Assembly (NCBI GenBank): GCA_037833965.1
Contig: AP031354.1
Coordinates: forward strand, 15,292,001 to 15,356,000
Direction: 5' to 3'
From: Marchantia polymorpha subsp. ruderalis
Taxonomy: Eukaryota; Streptophyta; Marchantiopsida; Marchantiales; Marchantiaceae
DNA: 64,000 nt
The notes below the pieces were generated by a model that did not search any database, was not told where the DNA came from, and worked only from the letters and a program-made list of their open reading frames with translations. Numbering within the stretch: position 1 is the stretch's first letter; each line of letters starts with the position of its first letter. Positions 11,997 to 23,966 of this stretch are shown one piece after another. The translations under genes were made by a program, and so were the position numbers.

Positions 11997-14900
11997 TTAT
12001 TTCGAGAGATCAGCCACGCTGTTTGATCTAGCGGAATATTCTGACACAAGTTTGTAGAAGAAAGATGACTTGTTCTGGAGAAGTTGTGACGGGGCATCAT
12101 ACTCTGCAACTTTACCTGCACGAAAATTTTCGTGAGCGACGAGAAGAAACTCCACATTACTCATAAACTTGAGCTGCGCTTTCAGTTCTAAATGCAGATC
12201 AAAGAAGCTCTCACAACCCAGCATTTCAAAACTCAGTTGTCCTGCTTGACAAAGTACCTACCATCACTCAAAACCAGAACACGGTCACTATCAGCCACTG
12301 ACGGAATCCGGTGGGCCACAGTAATTACTGTGCACTTCCCGAACTCAGCTCGTATGGTGCGTTGAATAAGACCGTCGGTTCTGCTATCGACGGAGGCAGT
12401 TGCTTCATCCAGAACCAATATCTGACTGCGCTTGAGCAGAGCCCGGCCCAGGCAAAGAAGTTGCCTCTGCCCAACACTCCAATTCTCACCGTTCTCACTA
12501 ACTGCGCACGCGAGAGTAAGAGGTAAGGCTGAAAGTTCTGGACGAAGGAGGCGTAGACCTGCCTACTGGAAACGGAGCCTCACTGATCATTGAAGAATAC
12601 ATGAAAAGGAGGGAAGGTAAGTTCTGAAAGTCCCACCTGGAAAGTCGAGCTTCGTATCCTTTGCTCGAACAATGTCTCCGAGTTGGCATTTGTCTAGAGC
12701 CTGTTGTCAGATGGAGACGCAGCAATATATTTCGAAAAAGTAAGGAAAACTGTTCAGACGCATATTATGTATCGATCTCACTGACGTGTATGCTTTCATT
12801 AAACTCTCACTGATTGAGTCAATCACTCGGTCTTACCTCCCAAATCTCAGCATCAGAATATTGTTCAAGAGGATCAAGGTTGACGCGCATGGTGCCTTCA
12901 AACAGTGTCGGATCCTGCGGTATGACACTCAATTTGGAACGTAGATCATGTAGACCTATGCTCGTGATGTCAATTCCATCAATTATAATCTTTCCTCCAG
13001 CTGGCTCGACTAACCGAAACAGTGCTTGAATCAATGTTGACTTTCCACTTCCTGTCCGTCCCACAACTCCAATCTTTTGTCCACCTTCAATACGGCATGT
13101 AAGACCATGCAGTACCAAGGGACTGTGATCGTTGTATCGCACCTGGACAATATAAATACGAACTTTAAACTGTGAGATCCTGACTTGAAAAATGCAGAAT
13201 GAAGAAAAAGATAAGAATGCAAGATATACCATCTTGTCATTCAAAACAAAACAAAAACTTGCAAATACCTGTATACTGTTTGCGATGGAGTCATCTAAAA
13301 TGTCTTTGCACAAAAAGATCAGATTTTTTGGTCCAGAAAAGCAGGTAAGAAAGGCTTTCTCACCTGCAGATTACGAAGATCAATGACACCCTCCGATGGC
13401 CAGTTCGTCGGAGGTCGAGAATCTTCGATTACATATGGTGCCTCTCTCTCAAGATCGGTGAACTGTTTTATCCTTTCTACTGAAATTATTCGATTTTCCA
13501 GGCGGCAAAAGTTCCAAATCCACCAAGATATTATCCCATTTAGCTGCAAGCCGTAAGTGACTGCAAGACCTGCCATTCCTGCATTCATGAACAAAGAGTA
13601 AGATCTTTAGGACCTGGCGCATGAACGAAGACGAGCCGCAAGTTTTCAAGTAAGTGATATTCACCCTAGTCTTTGCAGAAGAATCTGAATTTGACACATG
13701 AAATGTACTCCTGTTAAATTCTGGTTGGAACTGTCTGACCAGCACACATTACGGAACTAAGTAGTATCACCAAACTTAATATCTAATTCATCATATTTCA
13801 CAACGTAAATGGTTCTGAATAATGAAACGAGCTACAGTTGCACATGCTGCTGATCTAGACATAGTAGGTCAATCTTCACCTGGATCCAATGCGATAGGAA
13901 AAACGACAATGTAGATGAGACAGAACGTGAAAACTACTGTTGAAAGCGACTCCATGCGAAACATCAGCCACTGAATGGCCGAGAAGTTGTGAAAAAAAGC
14001 ACGGGCATATTGGTCATATAGAAAGAAATTTCTTTCCAGAAACCGCTGCTCTTGCTGGAATCCTCTTATAGTGGCAGTGCCGGCGATGGACTCAGCGTAA
14101 TGATGGATGATTGGAGCCTTCAAAACTCCTACCATTCTCTGAAGTTCTCTCGACGAATTTACGTAGTATTGCTGAACAATACAATATACACATCGTCTTA
14201 GATAAACGTAGCATCAATCTCGGTGGTATATTATTATCTCGAACGACTCATCTTTCCATGAAAACAAAGATCCGACGCCAACTTCTAGCTTAAACATGGA
14301 GATGATATATGTCAGGAAGTACTCAATCAGTAAAGAAACGTATACTTACTTGCAACCACAGACACGCTACACTCACAGGTACCAGCACTGCAAGCACCAA
14401 GAAGGTCACTTGCGACATAACAGCTACGATACCGATTATCTGTATAGCTGAAATCATGACACCGGTGAGGGTGAACATAAGCTGAGAGTCCAATGCGTTT
14501 TGGTCAGAAGATGCCTGCACGAGGAAACGATCAGTTAGCACTAGTTGCGGAGGAACTCTCCAATAGTCAAGGTCATAAAGCGGCCATAAACTTTAGTGGT
14601 GCATTATCAAGCTTATAAAGGCCTCGAAAGATAGCTTCTCATTACTCAAGATAAATGTCGATGAAAAACAGCACCTTGATGCAACCGTTTATGACATTCA
14701 GATTCTTTACATTGTCTCGTTTAAAGAGAGAAGCAAAGTAAACACTTACCCTACTTAGGATGCGTCCGTTTGGGGTAGAATCGAAGAAGGACATAGGAGC
14801 ATGGTAGACGGACCGTATCATGTCTTTGAAAGATTTGTTAGCTGCCAGAAGACCAAAAGTTGAGGCTAAAAGAGCCCTGATACTGACAAACAAACAACTG

Positions 14901-17900
14901 CCAAAGGCGAAAGCGCAATAGACAAGGATCAATGTCTCATTGTCAACTTTGGGAGCCTCATCAACAGCCGCAGGAGTAGACCACGCCATCCAATAGTTGC
15001 TAGCTATTTGGAGTACTTGGAAACAAATTTGAGCCAGCAAAATGACAGGAATGAAGGCTCCCTTGTAGACAGAAGTGAAATAGTTCCAATAGACGGAAAG
15101 GCTAACCCTTCCTGTTTGTGTTTCCTCATCCTCAACCAGCTGCTTTTTCTCTAATTCAGGCATGATCTCTTTCATACTATCAATGCGTGTAACCGGAACA
15201 CGGCTAGAATCACCTGTAGCCACAACTTCACTAGACAATGCCTCTACAATAGCCACCTCTTCCTCTTTTTTATAAACACTTGCAGTCATAAACTCTATAG
15301 CTTCGTTATGTGCATTGACCAATGCATTAAGATCAGCTCCTCCTTGCAAGAGCTCGTTATAGCTTCCAGCTTGAACTATCTTTCCATCTCGTATGACCTG
15401 ATTATCATACCAAGTCGTAATTAATCCATGGGAGAAGATAGAGTAACTATCGTTACGAAAAATCAACACAAAAAGAGGATCTGCGGGTTATTGAATGCAA
15501 GGAAATTGCGTTCTAAGAATTGGCAGCCTCAGCATTGCTTCGTTGTTTGTGGTACATTAGAACTGAAGTAAGGACAAATGTAGTCCTCTACGATTAAATC
15601 TTAGGAACTTTGACCACAAGATACAAATAGTTACATGAGTGCAACGCTAATACGAAGTTACAATATATGAATAAACATAAGGTCTCCGATTGGAACTCAC
15701 CAAAATAAGATCTGCAGCAGAGAGAAACTCCACTTGATGTGTCACATAAATCACAGTCTTACCAGAGAGAGCCCCAAGTATACAGTTCTGCGCACACAAA
15801 GAGTTAAAGCTTTCTGAGCAAATTGATAATCTCCTCATTTTCAGCCATTTTCAAATCCGTGCATCCTCTGATACATCCTCTTCATCGTAACACGTGTACT
15901 TTAAGTGCTCTTTCAGTTCTCAGACGACAAAACCTCGTTTGAAGGTGATGGTAGCGAACCAAGGTTGTTGAATAAAACAAAATAGTCTTTGAGAACTAAT
16001 GTGCTTGACAACAAGTATGAACTTTCCTTAGTAGACAGAGAAATACACACCTTGAACAAATCACTGCCAGTGTGAGCGTCGACGGCACTGAAAGGATCAT
16101 CAAGCAGATATATGTCTGCATTCAGGTACACAGCACGGGCAAGCTGTATGCGTTGCTTTTGGCCGCCACTCATATTTATCCCTCTTTCCCCAATCTCCGT
16201 CTGATCTCCGTAGGCAAAAAGCTCTATATCTTTCTCAAGCGAGCAAATTCTCACGGTCTCCTCGTACCGCATCCTGTTCATCGGGCTTCCGAAAAGTATA
16301 TTCTCTTCAATCGTTCCACTTTGAATCCACGAAGACTGAGCTACATATGCTGTTGTTCCAGCAATAGTGACCTGCAGCATAAACAATCACAAGGCATGGA
16401 CAATGCCGGTTTAGCTCATGAGAAAATCAGAGGAACCAAAGAGTTCCAATGAAATTTAAACACAAATATCCTACTCTCGCGAGAAGCATGTAAAAGCCAA
16501 CAACATGAAACGGTATGTATTTAACGGGAGTAGGTCTAGCTCACCGAGCCTGTAACTTTAGGAATTTCTCCAAGAAGGCAAGAAAGAATACTCGACTTTC
16601 CGGAGCCAACTGTGCCACAAACTGCCACTCTCTGCCCTTTCTTCGCCTGGAAATCGATGTCTTGCAGTGTAGGATTTCTCGACAATGGGTCCCAACTGAA
16701 ATCTGCGCCTTTGACATCAATTGCAATATTTCCTTCAACACTAGGGTCTACACGTTTTACTGCATCCTTCTGGAGTTCTTCCTGCAGAAGATAGGTTTGA
16801 AGTCGATCTACTGAGACTCTCGTTTGAGATATCATGGAGAAAAGTTCGGGAATTTGAACCAGAGGATCTGACATTGTAATGAATACAGCTAGTGCAGTAA
16901 GAATCTTCCCAGATGTGAGCGCCATGCCGGTCAAAGCACAGGTTCCGAATGTAGCGACAGACACAATTATAGGTGCAGTCCAGAACAGGAAAGTGATTCC
17001 GGCATTGACGTAGACGGTTCCCTTCAACCAGCCATACTCCACGTCCCTAAGACGTTCCAACTTTGATAGATACCGATTTTCCCAACCCTGGAGCTTTAAG
17101 ATTCTCATACTGCGCAAACTTTCCGTCAGTGACTTCATTCTTCTATCTTTTGCTTCCATTAATTTGTCCTGAAAATGGTCCTGCCAGGTAGTGAGAGGCA
17201 TATTGAGTGCAACGGTCAAAATTGAAGCTGCCAAAGCTGCAATAGCTGCAATACCAACAACCTTGTACAGAACTAAAAGTGCCAGAAGAATTTGCAACGG
17301 TAGAATCCATATGTCTTGAAAGAACCAAGCGAAATCTCCAATTCTTTCCACATCAACTGTGACATAGTTGATGATTTCTCCACTCGTGTGGCCTTGACGA
17401 GCCTGGTTAGAGAGAACCAGGCCCTTATGGTAGACGAAGGCTGTCATGGCAGACTTGAAATTCAGTCCAAGAAATTGCATTCCCAAAAACCACTGCCGCT
17501 GCGCCAGAATCTCCACAACTTTGGACAGGAAAAACAAAGAAACCAAGATCGCTCCTTCCTGAGGGAACCGCCTTCTGCCCGCCAGATACTCCACGAAGTC
17601 TTCTATCAAAAATGGACCGACATACGATGCAACAGAATTTGCACCTGCAATAATCGCATTCCATAGAGCCTTTCTCCAGAAGGTTCTGGCAATCGCCTTG
17701 TAGAAGGATGGAGACTTCTGATCCCGAGTCTTCATCTCCATATCCCAATTCTCCTTAAATCTGGCATAATGGAAACTTGCTTGGTCGCCCGGAGCAGGCA
17801 ACGGGACATCACTTAGTTGCAAAGGCTTCTTCGCCCCTTTGGCCATCAAAGGACTTATCCACGATACAGACGCAAGGCTGAAGATGCCTGCGGTTGCATA

Positions 17901-18648
17901 AGGAGTGACTCCAGGCCCTTCGGCTGGAAGTTCTTCTTTCTCCTCTTCATCGAGGAGACTTTCTTTGAGAGAGTCAGTTACTTTGACGGTCTCAGACAAC
18001 CCCCTTCCAGCTACAACAAACAAGAGTGCACCAATTGGGATCATAGAAGTCTCGATAACAGCCATCCATATGTCCCATGGTTCTGCCACTACAAAGTTGG
18101 GAAGCAGAGTGGCGAGAGACAGTACAAATCCAACAATCCACCAGGCCCTCACCATTGGTGAATACTTCTCCTTCTGATTCCATGAGGAGTATGTGATTGC
18201 ACCCAAGAGTGCCCAAACTAGAACCTGAATGAATTCAGTGACTTCCGCATGGACTGGCCAGTATTTCCCACGCTGAGCTTGTACGATACCGTAGACTGCG
18301 AGGACAATATTTTGAAGTGAGAGGAGAAAGCAGCCTACGATACTCCACAAAAGCACTGGCGAGCGAGGGCAAGTGAAATCCTCATTATTGCGCTGTTTCA
18401 GCCGCCTCTCCTGCTTCTCACCGGAGCAAGAGTACCATCCTCTTACCCTCCACAACAACCCTACCAGCCATGCGACCAGGAAGAGCAGATGAACGACCGA
18501 AGTGAAGGAATGGATTCCACAAGAGCCAAACAATTTAGGCTGATGATCTTGGGAGTACCGCTGATTCTCAAGGCAGCTTAGGTCTTCACAATCCCCTATA
18601 CTTGATTGGCAGTATTTTCCCCACGTTCCAAGCCCATCATCTGCAGTA
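11997..18648 (-). CDS. ABC transporter C family (MRP-type), full-length
   Basis: An ATP-driven pump of the plant ABCC/MRP family, which moves glutathione conjugates and other organic anions, usually at the vacuolar membrane. Exons on the minus strand: 18648-16545, 16371-16051, 15787-15701, 15397-14750, 14514-14350, 14171-13880, 13578-13364, 13142-12837, 12700-12637, 12501-12262 and 12115-11997 (stop TAA). All joins have GT-AG borders and keep frame, giving about 1,480 residues from position 18533, the usual family length. The order is TMD0-like helices, TMD1, NBD1 (Walker [10 protein letters not shown], signature MSGGQKQR, Walker [13 protein letters not shown]-loop VTHQ), TMD2, then NBD2 ([31 protein letters not shown]). 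All catalytic motifs are intact. The true start codon is not in the first exon shown: no in-frame ATG precedes the membrane segments, and a CTGCAG acceptor at about 18649 suggests a short upstream exon. Closest by memory to the Arabidopsis ABCC3 group. Confidence 0.93.
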
Positions 18649-21600
18649 CAGGATCCATACGATCAATTCAAATACTTGCAGTGCATCGTCCACGATCGCC
18701 ATGCCTGTGTTTTTTCATGAAATGAACACATCTCGGAAGACACCCTTGTTGATATGTGACTCGATACATCACAAATATTTCGAATCTCCTTCTCATAAAG
18801 TCTCTCACAGCTGTGTTCCCTATACTTTGGTTACTAGTGTAAGCAGACCACTCGCTCTTATGTTCAAAACTCACTAGTTTAGTGTGCAAGATTTTGATAT
18901 ACGTAAGGCTGGCTGTGGCTACTTGAATCTGGATACACTTGATGTACAGACAAGAAGCATGACGATTTGCCACAAGCTACTAACCAATCCAAACAGAAAT
19001 GCCCGATGGATCCTTGACACCAAACGATGTAAATAAGTAAGGGGTGGTGCGCTTTCGTTCCTCTCGGAGGAGGTACACATAACTCGTGAAAATACCAGAC
19101 AGATGCCCTGTTTTTGTTGATGACAAAGTTGTGCTCGTAATTGTAGGTTGCAATTTTAAAGCGAGATTTTATCACAGCGTACTTCAAGATTCGACTTCTC
19201 GAGAGAGAAACGAATGCAAAAGTGCCAACATAAACTCCAGCTTATTGTTTCAGCTCTCAGACCCGTGAATGACATGAGATTTGCGGGGAGACGAACAGCT
19301 CCTGCACCGGATGGGAGTAGATTTGCGCCTAATTTGCGAAGGACTACTATGGCGGTTCACGTCTTTTTCATACATGCTACTCAAAACGTGATAAACAAGC
19401 CCTTTCTTCTTCCCCAAGTTCTCTTCTCCGGAATCTACTGATCCTACCAAAAACGGGATTCTTTGTACTTTGAGCTTCCTCCACTAGTTTACACATTGTG
19501 ACCTCCATAAACTCTACTCAGACTACTTGGATTTGGGCTTCGTAAACAGCTCACAGAATTCGTGCATGTCAGCTCTAACTTTCAAAAAGCTTCCAGTTGA
19601 AAATGAGTGTCCTAGTGAAGTAAAGCACTGTGATTTTCGGTGATAGGGCCGTCCTATCCGAAATCCAAAGTGACCATCATGTCAATGTTGAAATGAGGAG
19701 CGTGAAAACTCACCGGTCCAAAAATTTAACTGATCCACCAACCACATTGAAACAGGCTGCGAGCTCACTTGGTGTGCTCGATGGCTCCAACCTGTTCGTC
19801 CAACTGCTTTAGAGAATTTTCCGCTCTGATTGCTAGCTCCCTCGCTGCGTTATCACTTCTTGATTCGCGTAATAATTACGCGAACAATTACGCCGAGACT
19901 GTGTGAGCTGCTCACGACTGTCTTCCCGAATCCCAGATTGGAAATCGTCACCCTCGCGTTTGGAATTTGTTCCAATACGATTATCCTCCTCCTTCAATGC
20001 TCTCGTCCCCGATACACACTCTTCGTTAGACCGCAGGACCTGACGAGGAAACGATGTGAATGTGTACAATTCTCCACGTGTCCCCGGACTCTTGCGGTCC
20101 TGAGCTACAATGATCTGCCTGGGCTGATCTCACTCTAGCTCAGCTGACCTGGTGAACAGCCGATGAGAGCCCTGGATCAGCCGCAGCTCTCTGAGCCCAG
20201 CGGAAATTTCTCCCGCAGACGGCGGTGAGATGCTCATTTCCCACCCAGGTCTGCTGTTTATACCCTCCATCTTCTTCGGAATGAGTTCCAGGAATGAGGT
20301 CTCGCCGAATCGCATCCACCTCGTGGAACGCAAAAAATTGACGCAGAATCTTGACACCCATCCACGAATTTTTGTCGGCCTGAATTCTTCTCATTACAAG
20401 GCGTACCTCCTACGCATTTTCTGTCTGTCTTACCATCGCCCGGTCACTGGGCGGCGGGGGTGAGTTCTCACCGTCAAATCGCTGGATGACTCACTGTCCT
20501 TCGAGCAATGACGCTGGTCCTCAGGCTGCTTGTGGCGGGAAGTGCAGGCGATGGCGAGGGTCGTGATCGATGGGTCCATGCAGCACAAACCTGGGCACGT
20601 TGACCTTCGGCTGACCTTTGTCAGCAGAAAGCAATCTTCGGATGTTCCGGTGCATCTGTTGACATCAGCACAGCCGTCAGCAGAAAGTGAATCGATTGTG
20701 AGAGACCACGAATTCACAGTGACGATGGAGCAGGCCTATCACCAAGTGGTATTTGGCAATCAGGCTACGTGTCAACTGCATGTCGATTGCGATGACGTCG
20801 GGCATGAGGCATCAAAATGGTGGTCCAATCGTTCATACAGCTGTTTCTCTCTTCTCTCTCATATGCTGGTGAGAGAGATCCAGTAGATTGTTCCATGTGA
20901 GATACGGGTCCAGATTTCATACGATGACACGATTGGTGCCCTTCTCCAGAGGCGCCCTAAACATCATCGTGCTCTTTTGTCTTAGTACGTGGTTTGGGTA
21001 CACGGGTAGCAAAGAAAATAGGTTATCGGGGAGCAATACGACGGCTTCGAGTGATGCACCGTGACGGAGTGATGCACCTTATCGGTTACTGTCCTTTAAA
21101 ATGGGCTTGGTGAAGTCTTTACTCACTACTACCTTAAACATTTGCTTAAGTTTGTATTATGATCTCGAGAATCCAGTGCGAATTTAAAGTTCTTAGTAAT
21201 AAAACTCGTTCGTTGATCAAATCCAAATTTTGGACAATGTTTTGTTGAGTGAAATGAACTTGCAATCCGTCAACGGCGATAGTCTCAACGACCGGCAGCA
21301 AATGAAGATAAACTCATTGTTAAAAAAACAAAACCCGACTTCAATGAGTAATATTGCTCGTCAATTCGAATGTATAAGAAGACACTTTAGAACCTGAAGT
21401 CCAACAAAGACGAAATTAAAACTCAAAGTAGACGAAGCTATCTAGGACTCCACATTTCGTGCATCTCATGGGAGGTTTCTTGAACTCGAGTGGATTGGAT
21501 CTAGTCTTCGTATCTCACTTGGATTGACTTCTAAAATTATTTGTTGTAACAAGAAAATTATCGTCGCTTTAGAAATATCAGAGTAAAAATTCAAGGATTC

Positions 21601-23231
21601 TTGGGGATGGTCTGCTAGGTTTTCTAGCCAATAGCAAGAGCAGTCAAATGATTCTATTGGATTCACTTGCATTGCTTTTCAATATTATTTTTTATAACGT
21701 GAAAATTATTGCTTCTGCTTGAAAAATATCAGAGTAAAAATTCAAGGATTCTTGGGGATGATCTGCTAGGTTTTCTTGCTATTGCCAATAGCTAGAGACG
21801 TCAAATGATTCTATTTGACTGTATGCATTGAATAAATAATAAAATGTTAATAAAGTTTTTCTGAAAAAATTATAGGGATTTATGTTTACAGTACTGCAAA
21901 GTGATTAGAAAAGCAAAATGATTTTTTCTAGCCGTGGGTGTAGATCTGAATCCTCCTCCTCTTCATGGAGAAGAAAGTTGAACGCTACTAGGCTACGAAA
22001 TTACTCGTTGTCAACGACCAGTAATTCGCATATACGGTATCGAATTTCTTCATGTTGCACGTGTATCCAGCGACTTGGAGTGGAGGCTTTGGTCAGCTCG
22101 GCAAGAAGATCGTTCAGCGACCGCAATTTTAGTGTAACTTTTTGACGGTCATCTGGTGATCAAATTCTATCTGGGTAGAATTTCCTTGGCTCTGTTATTG
22201 CGTCCACCTACGACCATCCACTTTGCATAGTATGCAGAATGCCAGCCTGATCATCGACTCCGAGCATGAGCCATTGAAAAATGTGTGTCCGTTTCGTCGG
22301 TGTGCAATGGCTTCTCTTTGACTCTTCGAAAAGTACAAGAAATCATAGTCGTAAACATATGAGAAAAACCATATTTTAACATCCTCCAAGCAAACAATAG
22401 GTGATTTGATATAACTACCTGCGTAAATCGCAGAGCGATAGGCTAGCTTTCAAAAAAAGAGTTTTCCAATCATTGATATTTTATCTATGTTCGTTTTCTC
22501 AATTTGGGAAGATTGCATTGGTACAGATGATATTTGCTTATCTTCTTGTTTTCTAGATATTATTTTTCATACAATGGTTCTATGAGAATTTAAAAGAAAT
22601 ATGTGGAAAACCAATATGAAGTATTCAGATTTTGAAAATTTCTCATATATTCTTCCTAAGTGAAATTTAAAACATTACACATCGGACAATGTACGTAGTT
22701 AGTTGTAATTATGATACATATTTTTCCTTTATGCTTTTTGCAGCCATCATGGATGAGAAAGTATGATGCGAGGTATTAGAATATCATGACATAACAGAAA
22801 TCAAAATCGTTGTTATGTCTTGATAGATTGCATATTTGGACTTTCTCTGTATACAACCCCACACCTAACTTAAGATTCTTGTGAGTAATGACCTCCTTCG
22901 AACCAGCTTTCAGGAGAAAAATCAATGTTGAGATGTGGATTGACTTTACGATGATTATTACATGAAATTATTCAGTAAGAAACGCCACGTTTCCCTGCAG
23001 TTCGTGCAATTGGGAATTCAGCCACACTGTCTCAGAGAGCTGAAGAGAGCTACCTCTAAATTCCAACAGAACGAACAGTAAACGGGGGAAGAAGAGAGGC
23101 AAGGATTCAAAAACAATGATTCACCGCTTCCTGGGAGAAGACTCGACGATATACTTGCCATTGCAGTGCTGCACCGAGGTCATCCATCACTTTCAGTTGA
23201 CTTCATCTATCCACTGGTTAGTGTAATGGAG
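18649..23231. other. Intergenic stretch upstream of the ABCC gene
   Basis: This should hold the promoter and the missing first exon of the ABCC transporter, but I could not identify either with confidence. Open frames of 60-118 codons (for example 20530-20886 plus and 20430-20717 minus) overlap on opposite strands and match nothing I know. Apart from one tandem repeat near 21536-21830, I see no structured feature. Confidence 0.5.
21536..21830. repeat. Imperfect tandem repeat, two copies of about 150 bp
   Basis: Two adjacent copies share long identical stretches, including a block around ATTCAAGGATTCTTGGGGAT at a spacing of about 151 bp. They diverge by scattered substitutions and small gaps. 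No open frame runs through both copies. Confidence 0.8.
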
Positions 23232-23233
23232 TA

Positions 23234-23964
23234 CAGTAGTCTCCCGGTTAAGTTCGCACTTTGAACCCGGGAGTGCTGTGCGTACTTAAGAATATTGATT
23301 TCCTAATCGTTTGATTTGAGCGTAATGTCAAATGAACTTTATATGAACACTCCTAAATGACTTGGCGCTATTTGATATCATAGAGAAATTGAGCAAAATC
23401 ATGATTCCATTGGAAGAGCTCGAACTTGCAAGTGACTCGATCATGAAGATAAGACAAACGGAACAAATCACAAAGTTAAATTGAGTAAATGTATTATGAA
23501 GTTAAAGAGAAGACTTTGTAATCTCACTCTTCTAACATCTATTGATACAAATAAAACAATATTGCATTGAGTTTATTGATTTCATATATGAACTCCAGCA
23601 CATATTTGTAATTGCTAAATTGTATTCAATTGCCAAGTGAGTTTTAAAATGTGTTCTTTCTAGGAGAGTGATTTGAAATTTTATCATGGACTCTAGCAAC
23701 GTTAACTATTATAGTCCAATATAATCTAAAACCTCAAAAATAATGATATAATCTTTTTTTCATTTTGCGATAGTGATTTGCTTTTTTCTCTACTATGAGA
23801 GTTTGTCTCTAATGTTAAACGAATATATATCAACCACTAGAGGTTCACGCTTCTAATCAGATAGGAGCAGTAACAGTTTTTGACCTAAACCAAACGAACT
23901 ACATGTCATGGGTTCAACTTGATTTTTGTGGAAAAAAAATGCGTATTTAACCGGGAGACTACTG
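23234..23964. mobile_element. Pogo/Tigger-like MITE, 731 bp
   Basis: The ends are inverted repeats. The first 18 bases, CAGTAGTCTCCCGGTTAA, are identical at both ends, and similarity continues to about 25 bp (ending GCA). Each end is flanked by TA (23232-23233 and 23965-23966). A TIR starting CAGT next to a TA target duplication is typical of pogo/Tigger elements of the Tc1/mariner superfamily. The inside is AT-rich with no transposase frame, so it is a non-autonomous element needing a transposase in trans. A second palindromic stretch (AACCCGGGAG near 23264) lies just inside the left end. Confidence 0.85.
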
Positions 23965-23966
23965 TA

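Noticed and set aside
20430-20717. Possible first exon of the ABCC gene
   Set aside because: The frame has no ATG start and no membrane-like residues, and the phase to the 18649 acceptor could not be shown.
22195-22389. Small minus-strand frame as a gene
   Set aside because: 64 residues, no domain, and no splice or start context support.
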